Source of the DNA: Halomonas sp. TA22
Lineage (GTDB): Bacteria; Pseudomonadota; Gammaproteobacteria; Pseudomonadales; Halomonadaceae
NCBI RefSeq assembly: GCF_013009075.1
Contig: NZ_CP053108.1
Location: forward strand, 2,232,001-2,296,000
Direction of reading: 5' to 3'
Length of the DNA: 64,000 nt
The notes beneath the pieces are model-generated. The model saw only the letters and a list, made by a program, of their open reading frames with translations. It had not been told where the DNA came from and did not search any database. Positions 11,311 to 20,336 of the stretch are shown piece by piece (position 1 is the stretch's first letter; every line of letters starts with the position of its first letter). The position numbers and the translations under genes were made by a program.

Positions 11311-12933
11311 TCACTCGGAGGTCTCCTCCAGCACCTCTCCATCCCCCTGGTGCTGAGGAGCCAGGCCGTCCCAAAGGCGTTGCTGCAGCGCCCGCTCGGC
11401 ATGCAGCTTGGCATTGATCTGCACTTCGCCGTGCCGCTCGACCAGGGTCTGTACCGATGAGAGCAGCGAAACGCCGAGCCCCGCACGATGCTGATTGATG
11501 GTAAAGCCCATCGCCTCGAGCACGGTGGGAAAGAGATCCAGCATCGAGGATTCGCGCTGGACGCGTCCGGGGGGCATCGCACTGCCCATCAGGATGAAGG
11601 TATTGTCACGCTCGGCGCCGATCAGCTGCTCCCAGGCCGAGACCCGCATGGTCAGATGGTCGCTTGCGATCACCACCACGGTGTTGTCGAGTAGGCCCTG
11701 GGCGTTGAGGCGCGCCAGCAGTTGCCGAGTGAGCCAGGCGTTGCACTCCACCGAGTAGAGGATGTCGATGCCATCGAACTCCCCCTGGCGCTCCAGGCAG
11801 GCGGTGGCCGGGTGACCATGGGGGGCATGGCCACCAATGGTGAGGGTGAACAGGCCCCAGGGACCCTCTTGGGCATCGAGTGCGCGGATCTCCTCCTCGA
11901 CCAGATCGAACAGGGTGTCGTCGTAGAGTCCCCAGCTGTTGAGATACTCGGGGTCGTCCAGATGCGGCAGCAGCTCCTCGCGGCCATAGACGTCATCAAA
12001 ACCGTGGCCATAGTAGAAGAGGCCCTTGCCGGCGAAATTCTTGCTCGCCCCGCCGAGATAGCTGAGGCGATAGCCCTCCTCGCTGAGCAAGTCGCCCATG
12101 CAGGTCACGCCCGGCACCACCGCTTCGAGCGGTTCGAATTGCCGGTCGTGCAGCAGCCCCGCGGGCATCAACGGGGTGCCGCACTGGCTTGAGATCATTC
12201 CGGCCATGGTCCAGCCGGTATTCTCGAGTTGGCGGACCCCTTCGAACACCACGCCCCCCTCACCCACCGCCTCGAGATCGGCATAGGCGTCGCCAAAACG
12301 TTCACGGTCGCTGTAGGTGCGCTCGATGCTTTCGAGATAGATCAGCAGCAGGTTGGGCGGTTCGCTAGGGCGCTCGAGGACGGTCGGCTCCATATAGCGG
12401 CGATCGAGCCAGGCGCCATCCTCGGCGACGATGGCGGCACTGCGCTGGGTAATGCCAAACAGCAGCGGGTTGGTCGCCAACAGCAGCATGGCCAGCATGC
12501 GCTCCCACAACCGCCAGCGCTGGTCGTGTCGCGCCAACCAGGTGAAGGCGACCAGGCTGATGAAACCGCAGGCGGTATAGATGAAGGCCGCCATCACCCG
12601 ACCGGCACCACCGTGATCGGTGATCCCCGCCTGTAGGTGGAAGAAGATGGCGCCCAGATCGACGATGCCGAAGCTGTCGGCCAGATAGATATAGAGCCAC
12701 CATAGGGCGAGTGGCAGCAGTGACCAGGGCAATACCCGTCTCACCCGGGGATAGCGCGGGCGGCCCCAGCGAAACAGCCAGGCCATGGCCAGCCACAGCG
12801 CGACGATCAAGGGTATCCACCAGCGGTGGATGACCAGCAGGGTTGTCACGGCATAGCCCAGGCAGAGCCCCAGGAACGTCAGGGCCAGCCAGCGAGGCTG
12901 GGCAAGGCTGCGGTACTCGAACAAGGCACGCAT
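11311..12933 (-). CDS. MdoB-like membrane sulfatase-fold transferase (phosphoglycerol transferase I family)
   Basis: A 540-residue membrane protein with about five N-terminal helices (first 160 residues) and a periplasmic alkaline-phosphatase/sulfatase domain. The domain has the metal-site segment LLIYLESIERTYSDRERF, the nucleophile context TGWTMAGMISSQCGTPLM with Thr in the position used by OpgB/LtaS-type enzymes, and VVVIASDHLTM near the end. OpgB (MdoB) moves phosphoglycerol from phosphatidylglycerol to periplasmic glucans; related enzymes act on lipid A or LPS. It interrupts the LPS core locus on the opposite strand, so an LPS or glucan acceptor is possible. The function is inferred from family only. 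Confidence 0.8.
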   Translation of the reverse strand: MRALFEYRSLAQPRWLALTFLGLCLGYAVTTLLVIHRWWIPLIVALWLAMAWLFRWGRPRYPRVRRVLPWSLLPLALWWLYIYLADSFGIVDLGAIFFHLQAGITDHGGAGRVMAAFIYTACGFISLVAFTWLARHDQRWRLWERMLAMLLLATNPLLFGITQRSAAIVAEDGAWLDRRYMEPTVLERPSEPPNLLLIYLESIERTYSDRERFGDAYADLEAVGEGGVVFEGVRQLENTGWTMAGMISSQCGTPLMPAGLLHDRQFEPLEAVVPGVTCMGDLLSEEGYRLSYLGGASKNFAGKGLFYYGHGFDDVYGREELLPHLDDPEYLNSWGLYDDTLFDLVEEEIRALDAQEGPWGLFTLTIGGHAPHGHPATACLERQGEFDGIDILYSVECNAWLTRQLLARLNAQGLLDNTVVVIASDHLTMRVSAWEQLIGAERDNTFILMGSAMPPGRVQRESSMLDLFPTVLEAMGFTINQHRAGLGVSLLSSVQTLVERHGEVQINAKLHAERALQQRLWDGLAPQHQGDGEVLEETSE

Positions 12934-13060
12934 CGACGATATCGCTCGGTATTGCGCAAATGGAGAGTAAGCTTATCAAGGCTGGTCGGGTGTGGCACGT
13001 TTGCCGAGCACCCATCATGTCCTTACACTCCATGCGACATGCCGCTGCAAGGAGCCCGCC

Positions 13061-13843
13061 ATGAGCGTGGCCGCCGTCCTGATCGTCAAGAACGAGGCCG
13101 AGCATCTCGAGGCCTGCCTGCGTACGCTGGATTGGGTCGATGAAATCGTCGTGCTCGATAGCGGCAGTACCGATGCCACCTGCGATATCGCCCGCTGCTT
13201 CACTGCCAAGGTGGAGATGAGTAAAGACTGGCAGGGCTTCGGTATCCAGCGCCAGCGCGCCGAGGCACTGGTGGAGAGCGACTGGATCCTGATGATCGAT
13301 GCCGACGAGCGGGTGACGCCTGAATTGAGGGCCAGTATCCAGGCTGCAGTAGCCGATCCCGCGCCTGCGATCTACACCGTGGCGCGGCTCTCATGGTGCT
13401 TTGGCGCCTACATTCGCCACAGCGGCTGGTACCCGGATCGCGTGGCGCGCCTCTATCCGCGTGGTCGAGCGGGCTACAATGCCGCGCTGGTGCATGAGAA
13501 GCTCGAGAACAGCGAACGCCTACCTGTCAAGGCGCTCGACGGCGATCTGCTGCACTTCACCTATCGCGATCTTCGGCATTATCTCGAAAAATCTGCGCAC
13601 TATGCCCAGGCCTGGGCCGAGCAGCGCCAGGTGCGCGGCAAGCGCGGCAGCCTGGTTGACGGGATAGTGCACGGTATCGGTTGCTTCCTGCGCATGTACG
13701 TGTTCAAGGCCGGCTTCCTCGATGGTCGGCCGGGCTTCCTGCTGGCGCTGCTGTCGGCGCACTCGACTTTTGCCAAGTACGCCGATCTGTGGGTCAGGAC
13801 CCGGGCGCCGGCACCGCCCGGCGAGCCACCACCAGCGCACTGA
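13061..13843 (+). CDS. Family 2 glycosyltransferase, WaaE/KdtX type
   Basis: A 260-residue GT-A transferase. It opens MSVAAVLIVKNEAEHLEACL, with the DXD-like catalytic region DADERVTPEL at about 85-95 and a VLDSGSTDAT nucleotide loop. Family members such as WaaE/KdtX transfer glucose to the LPS inner core heptose. ATG 13061 is preceded by AAGGAG; an upstream in-frame ATG at 12992 would add a non-homologous leader. It lies divergent from the MdoB-like gene and convergent with the next GT9 gene, overlapping its end by 50 bases. Confidence 0.85.
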   Translation: MSVAAVLIVKNEAEHLEACLRTLDWVDEIVVLDSGSTDATCDIARCFTAKVEMSKDWQGFGIQRQRAEALVESDWILMIDADERVTPELRASIQAAVADPAPAIYTVARLSWCFGAYIRHSGWYPDRVARLYPRGRAGYNAALVHEKLENSERLPVKALDGDLLHFTYRDLRHYLEKSAHYAQAWAEQRQVRGKRGSLVDGIVHGIGCFLRMYVFKAGFLDGRPGFLLALLSAHSTFAKYADLWVRTRAPAPPGEPPPAH

Positions 13844-14882
13844 TCTGTTGCGCCGCCTGCGTCAGGTCGATGCGCGACATGTCGCTCTCGCTGTCGCTAG
13901 GAGGCGAAAAGGCCAGACGCCGATCCTCGGCATTGCAGGTCTCCCAACGCAGCGGTGTGGAGGAGCGCTTGGCCGGATAGAAGCCCGCTGTCGGAAGGTT
14001 CAGGCAGCCCGCCATGTGCAGCGGTCCAGTGGAGCCGGCAATGAGCATATCCGCGGCGGCAAGGGTGAGGGCGAAATCTTCAAGCCCCTCGCGGGGCGGC
14101 GGCACACCAACGGCGAGGCCTTCGTCGCCCAGCGTGTCGGCGAGCTTCCGAGCGGCCTGCTCTTCGCCGGGGCCGGCGGTCAGCAGCCACTGCGGTACGA
14201 TCGAATTGCTGGCCAGCGTCCGCTCGATGGTAACGGCCAGCTGCGCATACTGCGCAAGCGACAGGTTCACCGCCGAGCCGCCACTGCCGGGATGGATGAA
14301 CAGCCACGGGCGATTCCCGTCGAGGCCCAGCTCATCGGCAAGCCGCGCGCGCTGGGCTGGGCGAGTGCCGCTCGGCAACGGCCAGTAGGGAGGAGCCACG
14401 GGCTTGGAAGGTTGACCGAGGCGTGCCAGCAGGGCCTCGGCCAGCTCGAGGTTGTAGTGGTACTCCGGTTTTTGCGAGCGTGACCTACGCTGGGTAATGC
14501 GATGGTTGTAGAATAGCTGGGCCCATTTGGTTGCCGGGGCCAGACGCAGGGGAATGCCTGCCCGCCAGCCAAGCCAAGCGACTCTTGAGGTCGAGAACAG
14601 CGTCAGCAGGGCGGTGAAGTCGGCTTCCCGCATGCGTGCGAGTAGCGTCTGTTGCGCCTGGCGGCCGGCGTGCTTGCCGGGATCGACGATCACCTCGTCG
14701 ATCCAGGGACAGGCACTCGCCAGCGATGCCGTGTAAGCGGGTACCAGCACGCTGACGTGATTGTCCGGATTGGCGCGCTTGAGGCACGCCAACACTGGCC
14801 AGGCCAGCATGAAATCGCCAAGCTTGTCATTACGAACCACCAGAATGCGTGGTGCGCGGTGTTGCTCCGAAGACCTGGTCAT
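13794..14882 (-). CDS. Family 9 glycosyltransferase (heptosyltransferase-like)
   Basis: A 362-residue GT9 protein. The N terminus RILVVRNDKLGDFMLAWPVL is the typical GxGD-type acceptor region, and IHPGSGGSAVNLSLAQYAQL and LIAGSTGPLHMAGCLNLPT form the ADP-heptose-binding half. It probably adds a heptose or another sugar to the LPS core. ATG 14882 is preferred over GTG 14903 because GGGAG lies upstream at good spacing. It is divergent from the GT4 gene, whose start codon is only 36 bases away, so the two share a promoter region. Confidence 0.85.
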   Translation of the reverse strand: MTRSSEQHRAPRILVVRNDKLGDFMLAWPVLACLKRANPDNHVSVLVPAYTASLASACPWIDEVIVDPGKHAGRQAQQTLLARMREADFTALLTLFSTSRVAWLGWRAGIPLRLAPATKWAQLFYNHRITQRRSRSQKPEYHYNLELAEALLARLGQPSKPVAPPYWPLPSGTRPAQRARLADELGLDGNRPWLFIHPGSGGSAVNLSLAQYAQLAVTIERTLASNSIVPQWLLTAGPGEEQAARKLADTLGDEGLAVGVPPPREGLEDFALTLAAADMLIAGSTGPLHMAGCLNLPTAGFYPAKRSSTPLRWETCNAEDRRLAFSPPSDSESDMSRIDLTQAAQQISALVVARRAVPAPGS

Positions 14883-14918
14883 CGAGACTCCCGTGCCCCA
14901 CACCGCAAGGAGCTAGCC

Positions 14919-16094
14919 TTGTCGAACAACGTGCCGAGCAAGGTGCTGCACATCTGTCTCTCGCGCGGCTGGGGCGGACTTGAAATGTATCCTGCCCGAA
15001 TTATACCCGAGCTTGCCCGCAAGGGCTGGCAGGCTCATGGCCTGGCGCTCGAGAACTCGCGAATCGCCGAGAGCTTTCGCGACGCCGGCATCGAACCGCT
15101 GACCGTCTCCTCCAAGGGGCGGGCAGTATGGGGCGTGTGGCGTATCCTCGACTACCTCAAGCGTCATGACATTCAGGTGGTGCATTGCCATAAGTCCAGC
15201 GACTTGCAGGTGGGCGCGCTGCTTAAGCAGTTGCACCCCACGCTGCGGCTGTTCTTCACCGACCACATGGGCGTGACCCGGCCCAAGAAGGATCCCTATC
15301 ATCGCTGGAGTTACGGCAAGCTGACGCGGCTGTTCTCGATCAGCGAGGCGACCCGCCAGCGCAATCTCAACGCCTTTCCCTTGCCCCCCGAGCGCATCCA
15401 GCGGCTCTATCTGGGCATCGATGTGGCCGAGTATGCACCCAAGCTCGATAGAGCAGGGCAGGCAACGCTACGCGCCGAGCTGGGCGTGCCGGAAGGGGCC
15501 GTGGCGATTGGCCTGCCGGGGCGGCTGACGCCGGGCAAGGGGCAGGATACCTGGCTCGAGGCGCTGGCACTGCTGCGCAAGCGCCATCCCGAACTCACGT
15601 TTCATGGCGTGATCATCGGCGGGCTGCTGGCCAGCGAAGGGAGCGACGAAGCCTACGTGGCAAGGCTCAAAGGGCAGGCCGCTAGCTTGCTAAGCGAAAG
15701 GCGACTAACCTTCACCGGCTATCGGCATGACCTGCCGCGCCTGCTCGAGGTGCTGGATCTGGTCTGCGTGCCCTCGACCAACGAAGCCTTCGGGTTGACG
15801 GTCATCGAAGCGATGGCCGCCGGCAAGGCGGTGATCGGCGCCGACAGCGGGGCGATCCCGGAACTGCTCGATGAGACCTGCGGTCGGCTGGCGCCCCCGG
15901 ACGATGCCGGCGCCTGGGCGGATATCATGGCCCTGCTGGTAAGCGACGCTACGCTGCGTCAGACACTGGGTGACGCGGCTCAGCGCATGGCTCGCCAACG
16001 CTTTTCAGTAGTCGCCCATATCACGGCGCTGATCGAGGCCTATGCCGGTTCAAGCAAAGCCCATCCCGATTCAAGCAAGGAGAGTGTGGAGTGA
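14919..16094 (+). CDS. Family 4 glycosyltransferase, WaaG-like
   Basis: A 391-residue GT-B transferase: an N-terminal SRGWGGLEMYPARIIPELARKG with the Gly-rich loop, then GLPGRLTPGKGQDTWLEAL, and the C-terminal EX7E region NEAFGLTVIEAMAAGKAVIGAD. WaaG-type enzymes add the first outer-core glucose in LPS. I place the start at TTG 14919 because AAGGAG lies six bases before it; GTG 14931 is an alternative. The open frame reaches much further upstream, but that part is antisense to the divergent GT9 gene. It overlaps the next gene by 4 bases, which suggests coupled translation. Confidence 0.83.
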   Translation: MSNNVPSKVLHICLSRGWGGLEMYPARIIPELARKGWQAHGLALENSRIAESFRDAGIEPLTVSSKGRAVWGVWRILDYLKRHDIQVVHCHKSSDLQVGALLKQLHPTLRLFFTDHMGVTRPKKDPYHRWSYGKLTRLFSISEATRQRNLNAFPLPPERIQRLYLGIDVAEYAPKLDRAGQATLRAELGVPEGAVAIGLPGRLTPGKGQDTWLEALALLRKRHPELTFHGVIIGGLLASEGSDEAYVARLKGQAASLLSERRLTFTGYRHDLPRLLEVLDLVCVPSTNEAFGLTVIEAMAAGKAVIGADSGAIPELLDETCGRLAPPDDAGAWADIMALLVSDATLRQTLGDAAQRMARQRFSVVAHITALIEAYAGSSKAHPDSSKESVE

Positions 16095-17134
16095 AAGCCT
16101 GGGTGGAGAAGGGGGGATACCTCAACGATACGGGTAGACGCTGGCTATCGCGGCTGCATGTGGAAAACGTCAAGCGCATCCTGGTGATTCGGCAGTGTGC
16201 GTTCGGCGACATGATGGCCACGCGCCCGTTCCTGGTCGAGCTGAGACGCTTCTTTCCGGGAGCCCATATCACGCTGAGCACGATCAGTCGCTATCAGTAT
16301 GCTCTGCCTGAGGAGCTGGTCGATGAGGTGCACGTCCTCGATACTCAGGGCTCGCTCATCGAGCAGTGGCGTTCGCTCAACTCCCTGCCACAGTACGATG
16401 TGCTGTTCGACCTGGCCGACACGGCTCGCTCGCGGCTGCTGACGCTGGTCACCAAGTCGCGCGTCAAGCTGGGTTTTCCCTACCACCAGATCCTCAACCG
16501 TGTGCTGTTCGATATCGGCATCCTGCGCTCCGACTTCCACTACGAAGCGGAGGTGCTGCTCGATTTCCTCAAGATCATGGGGCACAAGCCGCGCTATCCG
16601 CTGGAATTCGCCATGCCGCGCCATCAGCGCGCCTCGGCGCAGCCGCGCATCGTCTATTTCCCCTTCGCCGCGGATGCCGAGAAGTCGCTCTCAGCGGGCT
16701 CCTGGTGTCAGGTCGTCGAGCATGCCGCGACCCAGTTCCCGCACTACCGACATGTACTGCTGGAGGGGCACAAGGAGGAGGAGAGCGGCGACTTCATGGC
16801 CGAAGTGATCGCCCGGCACGCCAACGTCGAAGTGCAGCCGCGCATATCGCTCGAAGCGCTGGGTGACTTCATGGCGCAGTCCAGCGTGCTGGTTTCGGGC
16901 GACACCGGAGTCCGTAACCTGGCACTGGCCACGCATACCCCGACGCTGGGGATCTTCTTCATGACGGTGCCGTTTCGCTACTGGCCGCGCTATGAGGATT
17001 TCCACGAAGCGGTGTTCCATCGGGATGGGCAGGTGCCCGGCAAGAGCGACATCATTACCGGGCTTGCCACCCTACTCGAGCGGCTCTATCCCGAGCGCGG
17101 GCCCTTCGAGGCGGAGTGTATATCCCCACCATAA
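16091..17134 (+). CDS. Family 9 glycosyltransferase (heptosyltransferase-like)
   Basis: A 347-residue GT9 protein with VKRILVIRQCAFGDMMATRPFL near residue 30 and SVLVSGDTGVRNLALATHTPT in the donor-binding half; the usual SGP is replaced by SGDTG. It is probably an LPS core sugar transferase. The start is a GTG that overlaps the TGA of the preceding GT4 gene. The 3' end overlaps the convergent Kdo kinase gene by 49 bases. Confidence 0.82.
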   Translation: MKAWVEKGGYLNDTGRRWLSRLHVENVKRILVIRQCAFGDMMATRPFLVELRRFFPGAHITLSTISRYQYALPEELVDEVHVLDTQGSLIEQWRSLNSLPQYDVLFDLADTARSRLLTLVTKSRVKLGFPYHQILNRVLFDIGILRSDFHYEAEVLLDFLKIMGHKPRYPLEFAMPRHQRASAQPRIVYFPFAADAEKSLSAGSWCQVVEHAATQFPHYRHVLLEGHKEEESGDFMAEVIARHANVEVQPRISLEALGDFMAQSSVLVSGDTGVRNLALATHTPTLGIFFMTVPFRYWPRYEDFHEAVFHRDGQVPGKSDIITGLATLLERLYPERGPFEAECISPP

Positions 17135-17844
17135 CCCTCGCGGATCGGCGCCATGGCCTGGCCAGCGCCAAACTTCTCCAGCGAGCGTGCCAGACGCTGC
17201 AGGTTGGCTTCGCGCCAGGCGCCATCGCGGCGCAGTCGGCAACGGTCGAGGTCGATCAGCCATACCCGTTCATCGCCATCGATCAGCAGATTACGGGCAT
17301 TGAGATCGACATGATCGAGCCCCGCCTCGTGAAAACGGCGGATGGTGGCGCCTACCTCATGCAGCAGTGCTTCGCGGGCCTGCGCCGAACTTTTATCAAG
17401 GTCCTCATCCAGCCATGCCGCCAGGGCGCGGGCGCCGCGCAGCCGCACCGTGATCAGCGCAGCCTCGTAGGTGGCGCCGTGGCGCCAGACGCAGGCACCT
17501 ACCGGAGGAGGCACCGGCAGCTTCAGGGCGCGTAGCTCGGCCGTCAGGCGCAGTTCGCGAAAGGCACGGCTACGCTCGAGTCCCGTCCACAGGTAGCGTT
17601 TATTCGCCAGCCGGGCGGCGAGCCCGCCACGCCGGTAGGGACGCAGCACCCACTGTTGCTGGCTGGCCTGGAGGAACAGGCTGGCGCCTCGCCCCGGCGC
17701 CTCGCCGATGACGGCGCCTTCGGTGCGCCAATGATCGGCAGTAAAGTGCAGCGGGCTGATTTGTGACGAGCCAAGCGCCTCACTTACACTAGGCTCATCA
17801 TATAGAATGAACGCCTTTTCCCTCTGGAACGTTGCCAAGCGCAT
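17086..17844 (-). CDS. kdkA: 3-deoxy-D-manno-octulosonic acid (Kdo) kinase
   Basis: KdkA phosphorylates Kdo at O-4 on lipid A precursors in organisms with a single core Kdo, as in Haemophilus; related WaaP enzymes phosphorylate core heptose. The 252-residue kinase-like fold has GLDHVDLNARNLLI (catalytic loop with Asp and Asn) and VWLIDLDRCRLR (metal-binding Asp), both in the C-terminal half. ATG 17844 has AGAGGA at ribosome-binding distance. This places the start inside the 5' end of the divergent GT9 gene, so the two reading frames overlap head to head. Confidence 0.85.
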   Translation of the reverse strand: MRLATFQREKAFILYDEPSVSEALGSSQISPLHFTADHWRTEGAVIGEAPGRGASLFLQASQQQWVLRPYRRGGLAARLANKRYLWTGLERSRAFRELRLTAELRALKLPVPPPVGACVWRHGATYEAALITVRLRGARALAAWLDEDLDKSSAQAREALLHEVGATIRRFHEAGLDHVDLNARNLLIDGDERVWLIDLDRCRLRRDGAWREANLQRLARSLEKFGAGQAMAPIREGYGGDIHSASKGPRSG

Positions 17845-18916
17845 GAAGCATCCTCTGCCCACCCGCCCCAAGCACATCGGCGTGCTGAGACTCTCCGCCC
17901 TGGGCGATGTGTGTAATCTGGTGCCCACCGTGCGTGCCATGCAACGCCAGTGGCCGGACGCCCGCATTACCTGGATCATCGGCAAGGGCGAGCATAGTCT
18001 ACTGGCGGGACTCACAGGGGTCGAGTTCGTGGTCTACGACAAGGCCACGGGACTTGCCGGCATGCGCGAGGTCTGGCATCAGCTCGCCGATACACGCTTC
18101 GACGTGCTGCTGCACATGCAGCAGGCGCTGCGGGCCAGCGTGCTGGCGCTGGGGCTCAAGGTCGACGTGCGTGTCGGATATGACAAGGAGCGCAGCAAGG
18201 ATGGGCAGCGCTGGTTCACACATCGCAAGTTGCCGCCCAATTCCAATGTCCATGTGGTGGAGTCATTCATGGATTTCGCCCGACTACTGGGAGTTGAGGA
18301 CACATCGCTCGAGTGGCGTCTGCCGATTCCCGAGGTTGCCCGGGACGAGGCCTTGCGGCTCACCGGCGAGGCGTCCTACCTGCTGATCAGTCCCTGCAGC
18401 AGCGTGCGCTTGCGTAACTATCGCAACTGGTCGGCGGAGGGATTTGCCTCGGTGATCGAGCACGCCTGGTCCCAGTATCGTCTGAAAACGATGCTGACCG
18501 GGAGCGGGACGACGGTGGAGCGCGAGATGGGTGCGCGCATTGCCGCTCTGGCACCTCGGGAGGCACTGATCGATGGCATCGGCCGTGTCTCGCTCAAGGG
18601 GCTGCTGGCGCTGATCGAGCGGGCGCGAGTGGTGATCGCCCCGGACTCCGGCCCGGTGCACATGGCCAATGCCTTGGGTACGCCCACCATCGGCCTCTAT
18701 GCCACCTCCAATCTCGAGCGCACCGGCCCCTACTGCTGGCGGCATAAGGCGGTGGATCGTTATCCCGAGGCCGTGCGTACCTATCTGCACAAGGAGCCCG
18801 AGGAGCTCTCCTGGGGGGAGCGAGTCCGGCATCCCAATGCCATGTCACTGATTCACGCCGAGGATGTGATCGAACGCCTCGACGACTTGCTAGCGGAGCT
18901 CTCCAATGAAGCTTGA
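17807..18916 (+). CDS. Family 9 glycosyltransferase (heptosyltransferase I-like)
   Basis: A GT9 protein of 369 residues from ATG 17807, or 357 from ATG 17843. The N terminus [20 protein letters not shown] and the C-terminal [25 protein letters not shown] are classical heptosyltransferase motifs, closest in pattern to the WaaC and WaaF-like enzymes. Neither start has a strong ribosome-binding site. The ATG at 17843 shares the four bases CATG with the start codon of the divergent kdkA. The 3' end overlaps hldE by 11 bases. Confidence 0.83.
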   Translation: MNAFSLWNVAKRMKHPLPTRPKHIGVLRLSALGDVCNLVPTVRAMQRQWPDARITWIIGKGEHSLLAGLTGVEFVVYDKATGLAGMREVWHQLADTRFDVLLHMQQALRASVLALGLKVDVRVGYDKERSKDGQRWFTHRKLPPNSNVHVVESFMDFARLLGVEDTSLEWRLPIPEVARDEALRLTGEASYLLISPCSSVRLRNYRNWSAEGFASVIEHAWSQYRLKTMLTGSGTTVEREMGARIAALAPREALIDGIGRVSLKGLLALIERARVVIAPDSGPVHMANALGTPTIGLYATSNLERTGPYCWRHKAVDRYPEAVRTYLHKEPEELSWGERVRHPNAMSLIHAEDVIERLDDLLAELSNEA

Positions 18917-20336
18917 TTTTACTGCCCTGGAACAGGCGCGCCTTCTGGTGATCGGTGATGTCATGCTTGATCGCTACTGGCACGGCGGTACCTCGCGCAT
19001 TTCGCCGGAGGCGCCGGTGCCGGTGGTCAAGGTCAATGGTGCCGACGACCGTCCCGGCGGTGCGGCCAACGTGGCGCTCAATATCGCCTCGCTGGGGGGG
19101 CACGTGGGGCTGGCCGGGCTGGTTGGCGACGACAGCAACGCCCAGCTGCTCACTGAGTGTCTGGAGAGTGCCAATGTGAGTACTCACTTCCAGCGTAGCC
19201 CCGATGTACCGACGATCACCAAGCTGCGGGTAATGAGCCGCAACCAGCAGTTGATCCGTCTCGATTTCGAGGAGCCGCTCGGTCAGGTCGACACTCGCGC
19301 CTTGACCATGAAGGTCGAGGAGGCGCTGCAGGACGTCGATCTGATCATTCTCTCCGACTACGGCAAGGGGACGCTCAACCGGGTCGAGGAGCTGATCGCA
19401 TTGGCGCGGAGGACCGGCAAGCGGGTGCTGATCGACCCCAAGGGTAGCGATTTCGGCAAGTATCGCGGTGCCAGCGTGATCACTCCCAATCTCAGCGAAT
19501 TCGAAGGCGTGGTCGGCGAATGCCGCGATGATGACGAACTGGCCGCCAAGGGCGAGGCGCTGCGGGCCGAGCTCGGTCTAGAGGCGCTGTTGATCACGCG
19601 CAGCGAGAAGGGCATGACGCTGATTCGCGAGGCGCACGCTCCCCTGCACCTGCCGACCAACGCCCGCGAAGTGTTTGACGTTACCGGTGCTGGGGATACC
19701 GTGATCGGCGTGCTTGGCCTGGCGCTGGCCGCCGGTCACGGTTTTCCCGAGGCGATGATGCTGGCCAACCTGGCAGCGGGCCTGGTGGTCGCCAAGCCGG
19801 GCACCGCCACGCTCTCGATTGCCGAACTCTACACCGCCCTGCATGGCGACAAGCTGGCCGAGTTCGGCGTCATCGACGAGGCGCCCCTGGTGGAGGCCGT
19901 GCGCGCCGCCCAGGCCCGCGGTGAGCGTGTGGTGATGACCAATGGCTGTTTCGACATCCTGCATGCCGGCCACGTGGCCTACCTGGAGCATGCCCGTCAG
20001 CTCGGCGATCGGTTGATCATCGCCGTCAACGACGACGACTCGATCGGCCGCCTCAAGGGGCCCAAGCGACCCATCAATCCTCTGACGCGACGCATGCAGG
20101 TGCTGGCTGGGTTGGGTGCGGTAGACTGGGTGGTGCCCTTCAGCGAGGATACCCCGCAGCGGCTGATCGAGGCGGTGCTGCCCGATATCCTGGTCAAGGG
20201 GGGCGACTACCGCCCCGACGAGATCGCTGGTGGCGAGGCGGTGATCGCCAACGGGGGCGAAGTGATGGTGCTCGGCTTCGAGGATGGCGTCTCGACCACG
20301 GCGATGATCTCCACCATCCTCGATCGTGAGCGTTGA
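18906..20336 (+). CDS. hldE: Bifunctional heptose-7-phosphate kinase / heptose-1-phosphate adenylyltransferase
   Basis: HldE performs the first and third steps of ADP-heptose synthesis, on either side of GmhB. The 476 residues hold an N-terminal PfkB/ribokinase domain with [11 protein letters not shown] and the anion-hole motif DVTGAGDT near 258-265. The C-terminal cytidylyltransferase-like domain starts at [12 protein letters not shown] near 345 and includes HxGH. The 5' end overlaps the upstream GT9 gene by 11 bases, and waaA starts within its stop codon, so at least three genes are tightly coupled. Confidence 0.97.
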   Translation: MKLDFTALEQARLLVIGDVMLDRYWHGGTSRISPEAPVPVVKVNGADDRPGGAANVALNIASLGGHVGLAGLVGDDSNAQLLTECLESANVSTHFQRSPDVPTITKLRVMSRNQQLIRLDFEEPLGQVDTRALTMKVEEALQDVDLIILSDYGKGTLNRVEELIALARRTGKRVLIDPKGSDFGKYRGASVITPNLSEFEGVVGECRDDDELAAKGEALRAELGLEALLITRSEKGMTLIREAHAPLHLPTNAREVFDVTGAGDTVIGVLGLALAAGHGFPEAMMLANLAAGLVVAKPGTATLSIAELYTALHGDKLAEFGVIDEAPLVEAVRAAQARGERVVMTNGCFDILHAGHVAYLEHARQLGDRLIIAVNDDDSIGRLKGPKRPINPLTRRMQVLAGLGAVDWVVPFSEDTPQRLIEAVLPDILVKGGDYRPDEIAGGEAVIANGGEVMVLGFEDGVSTTAMISTILDRER

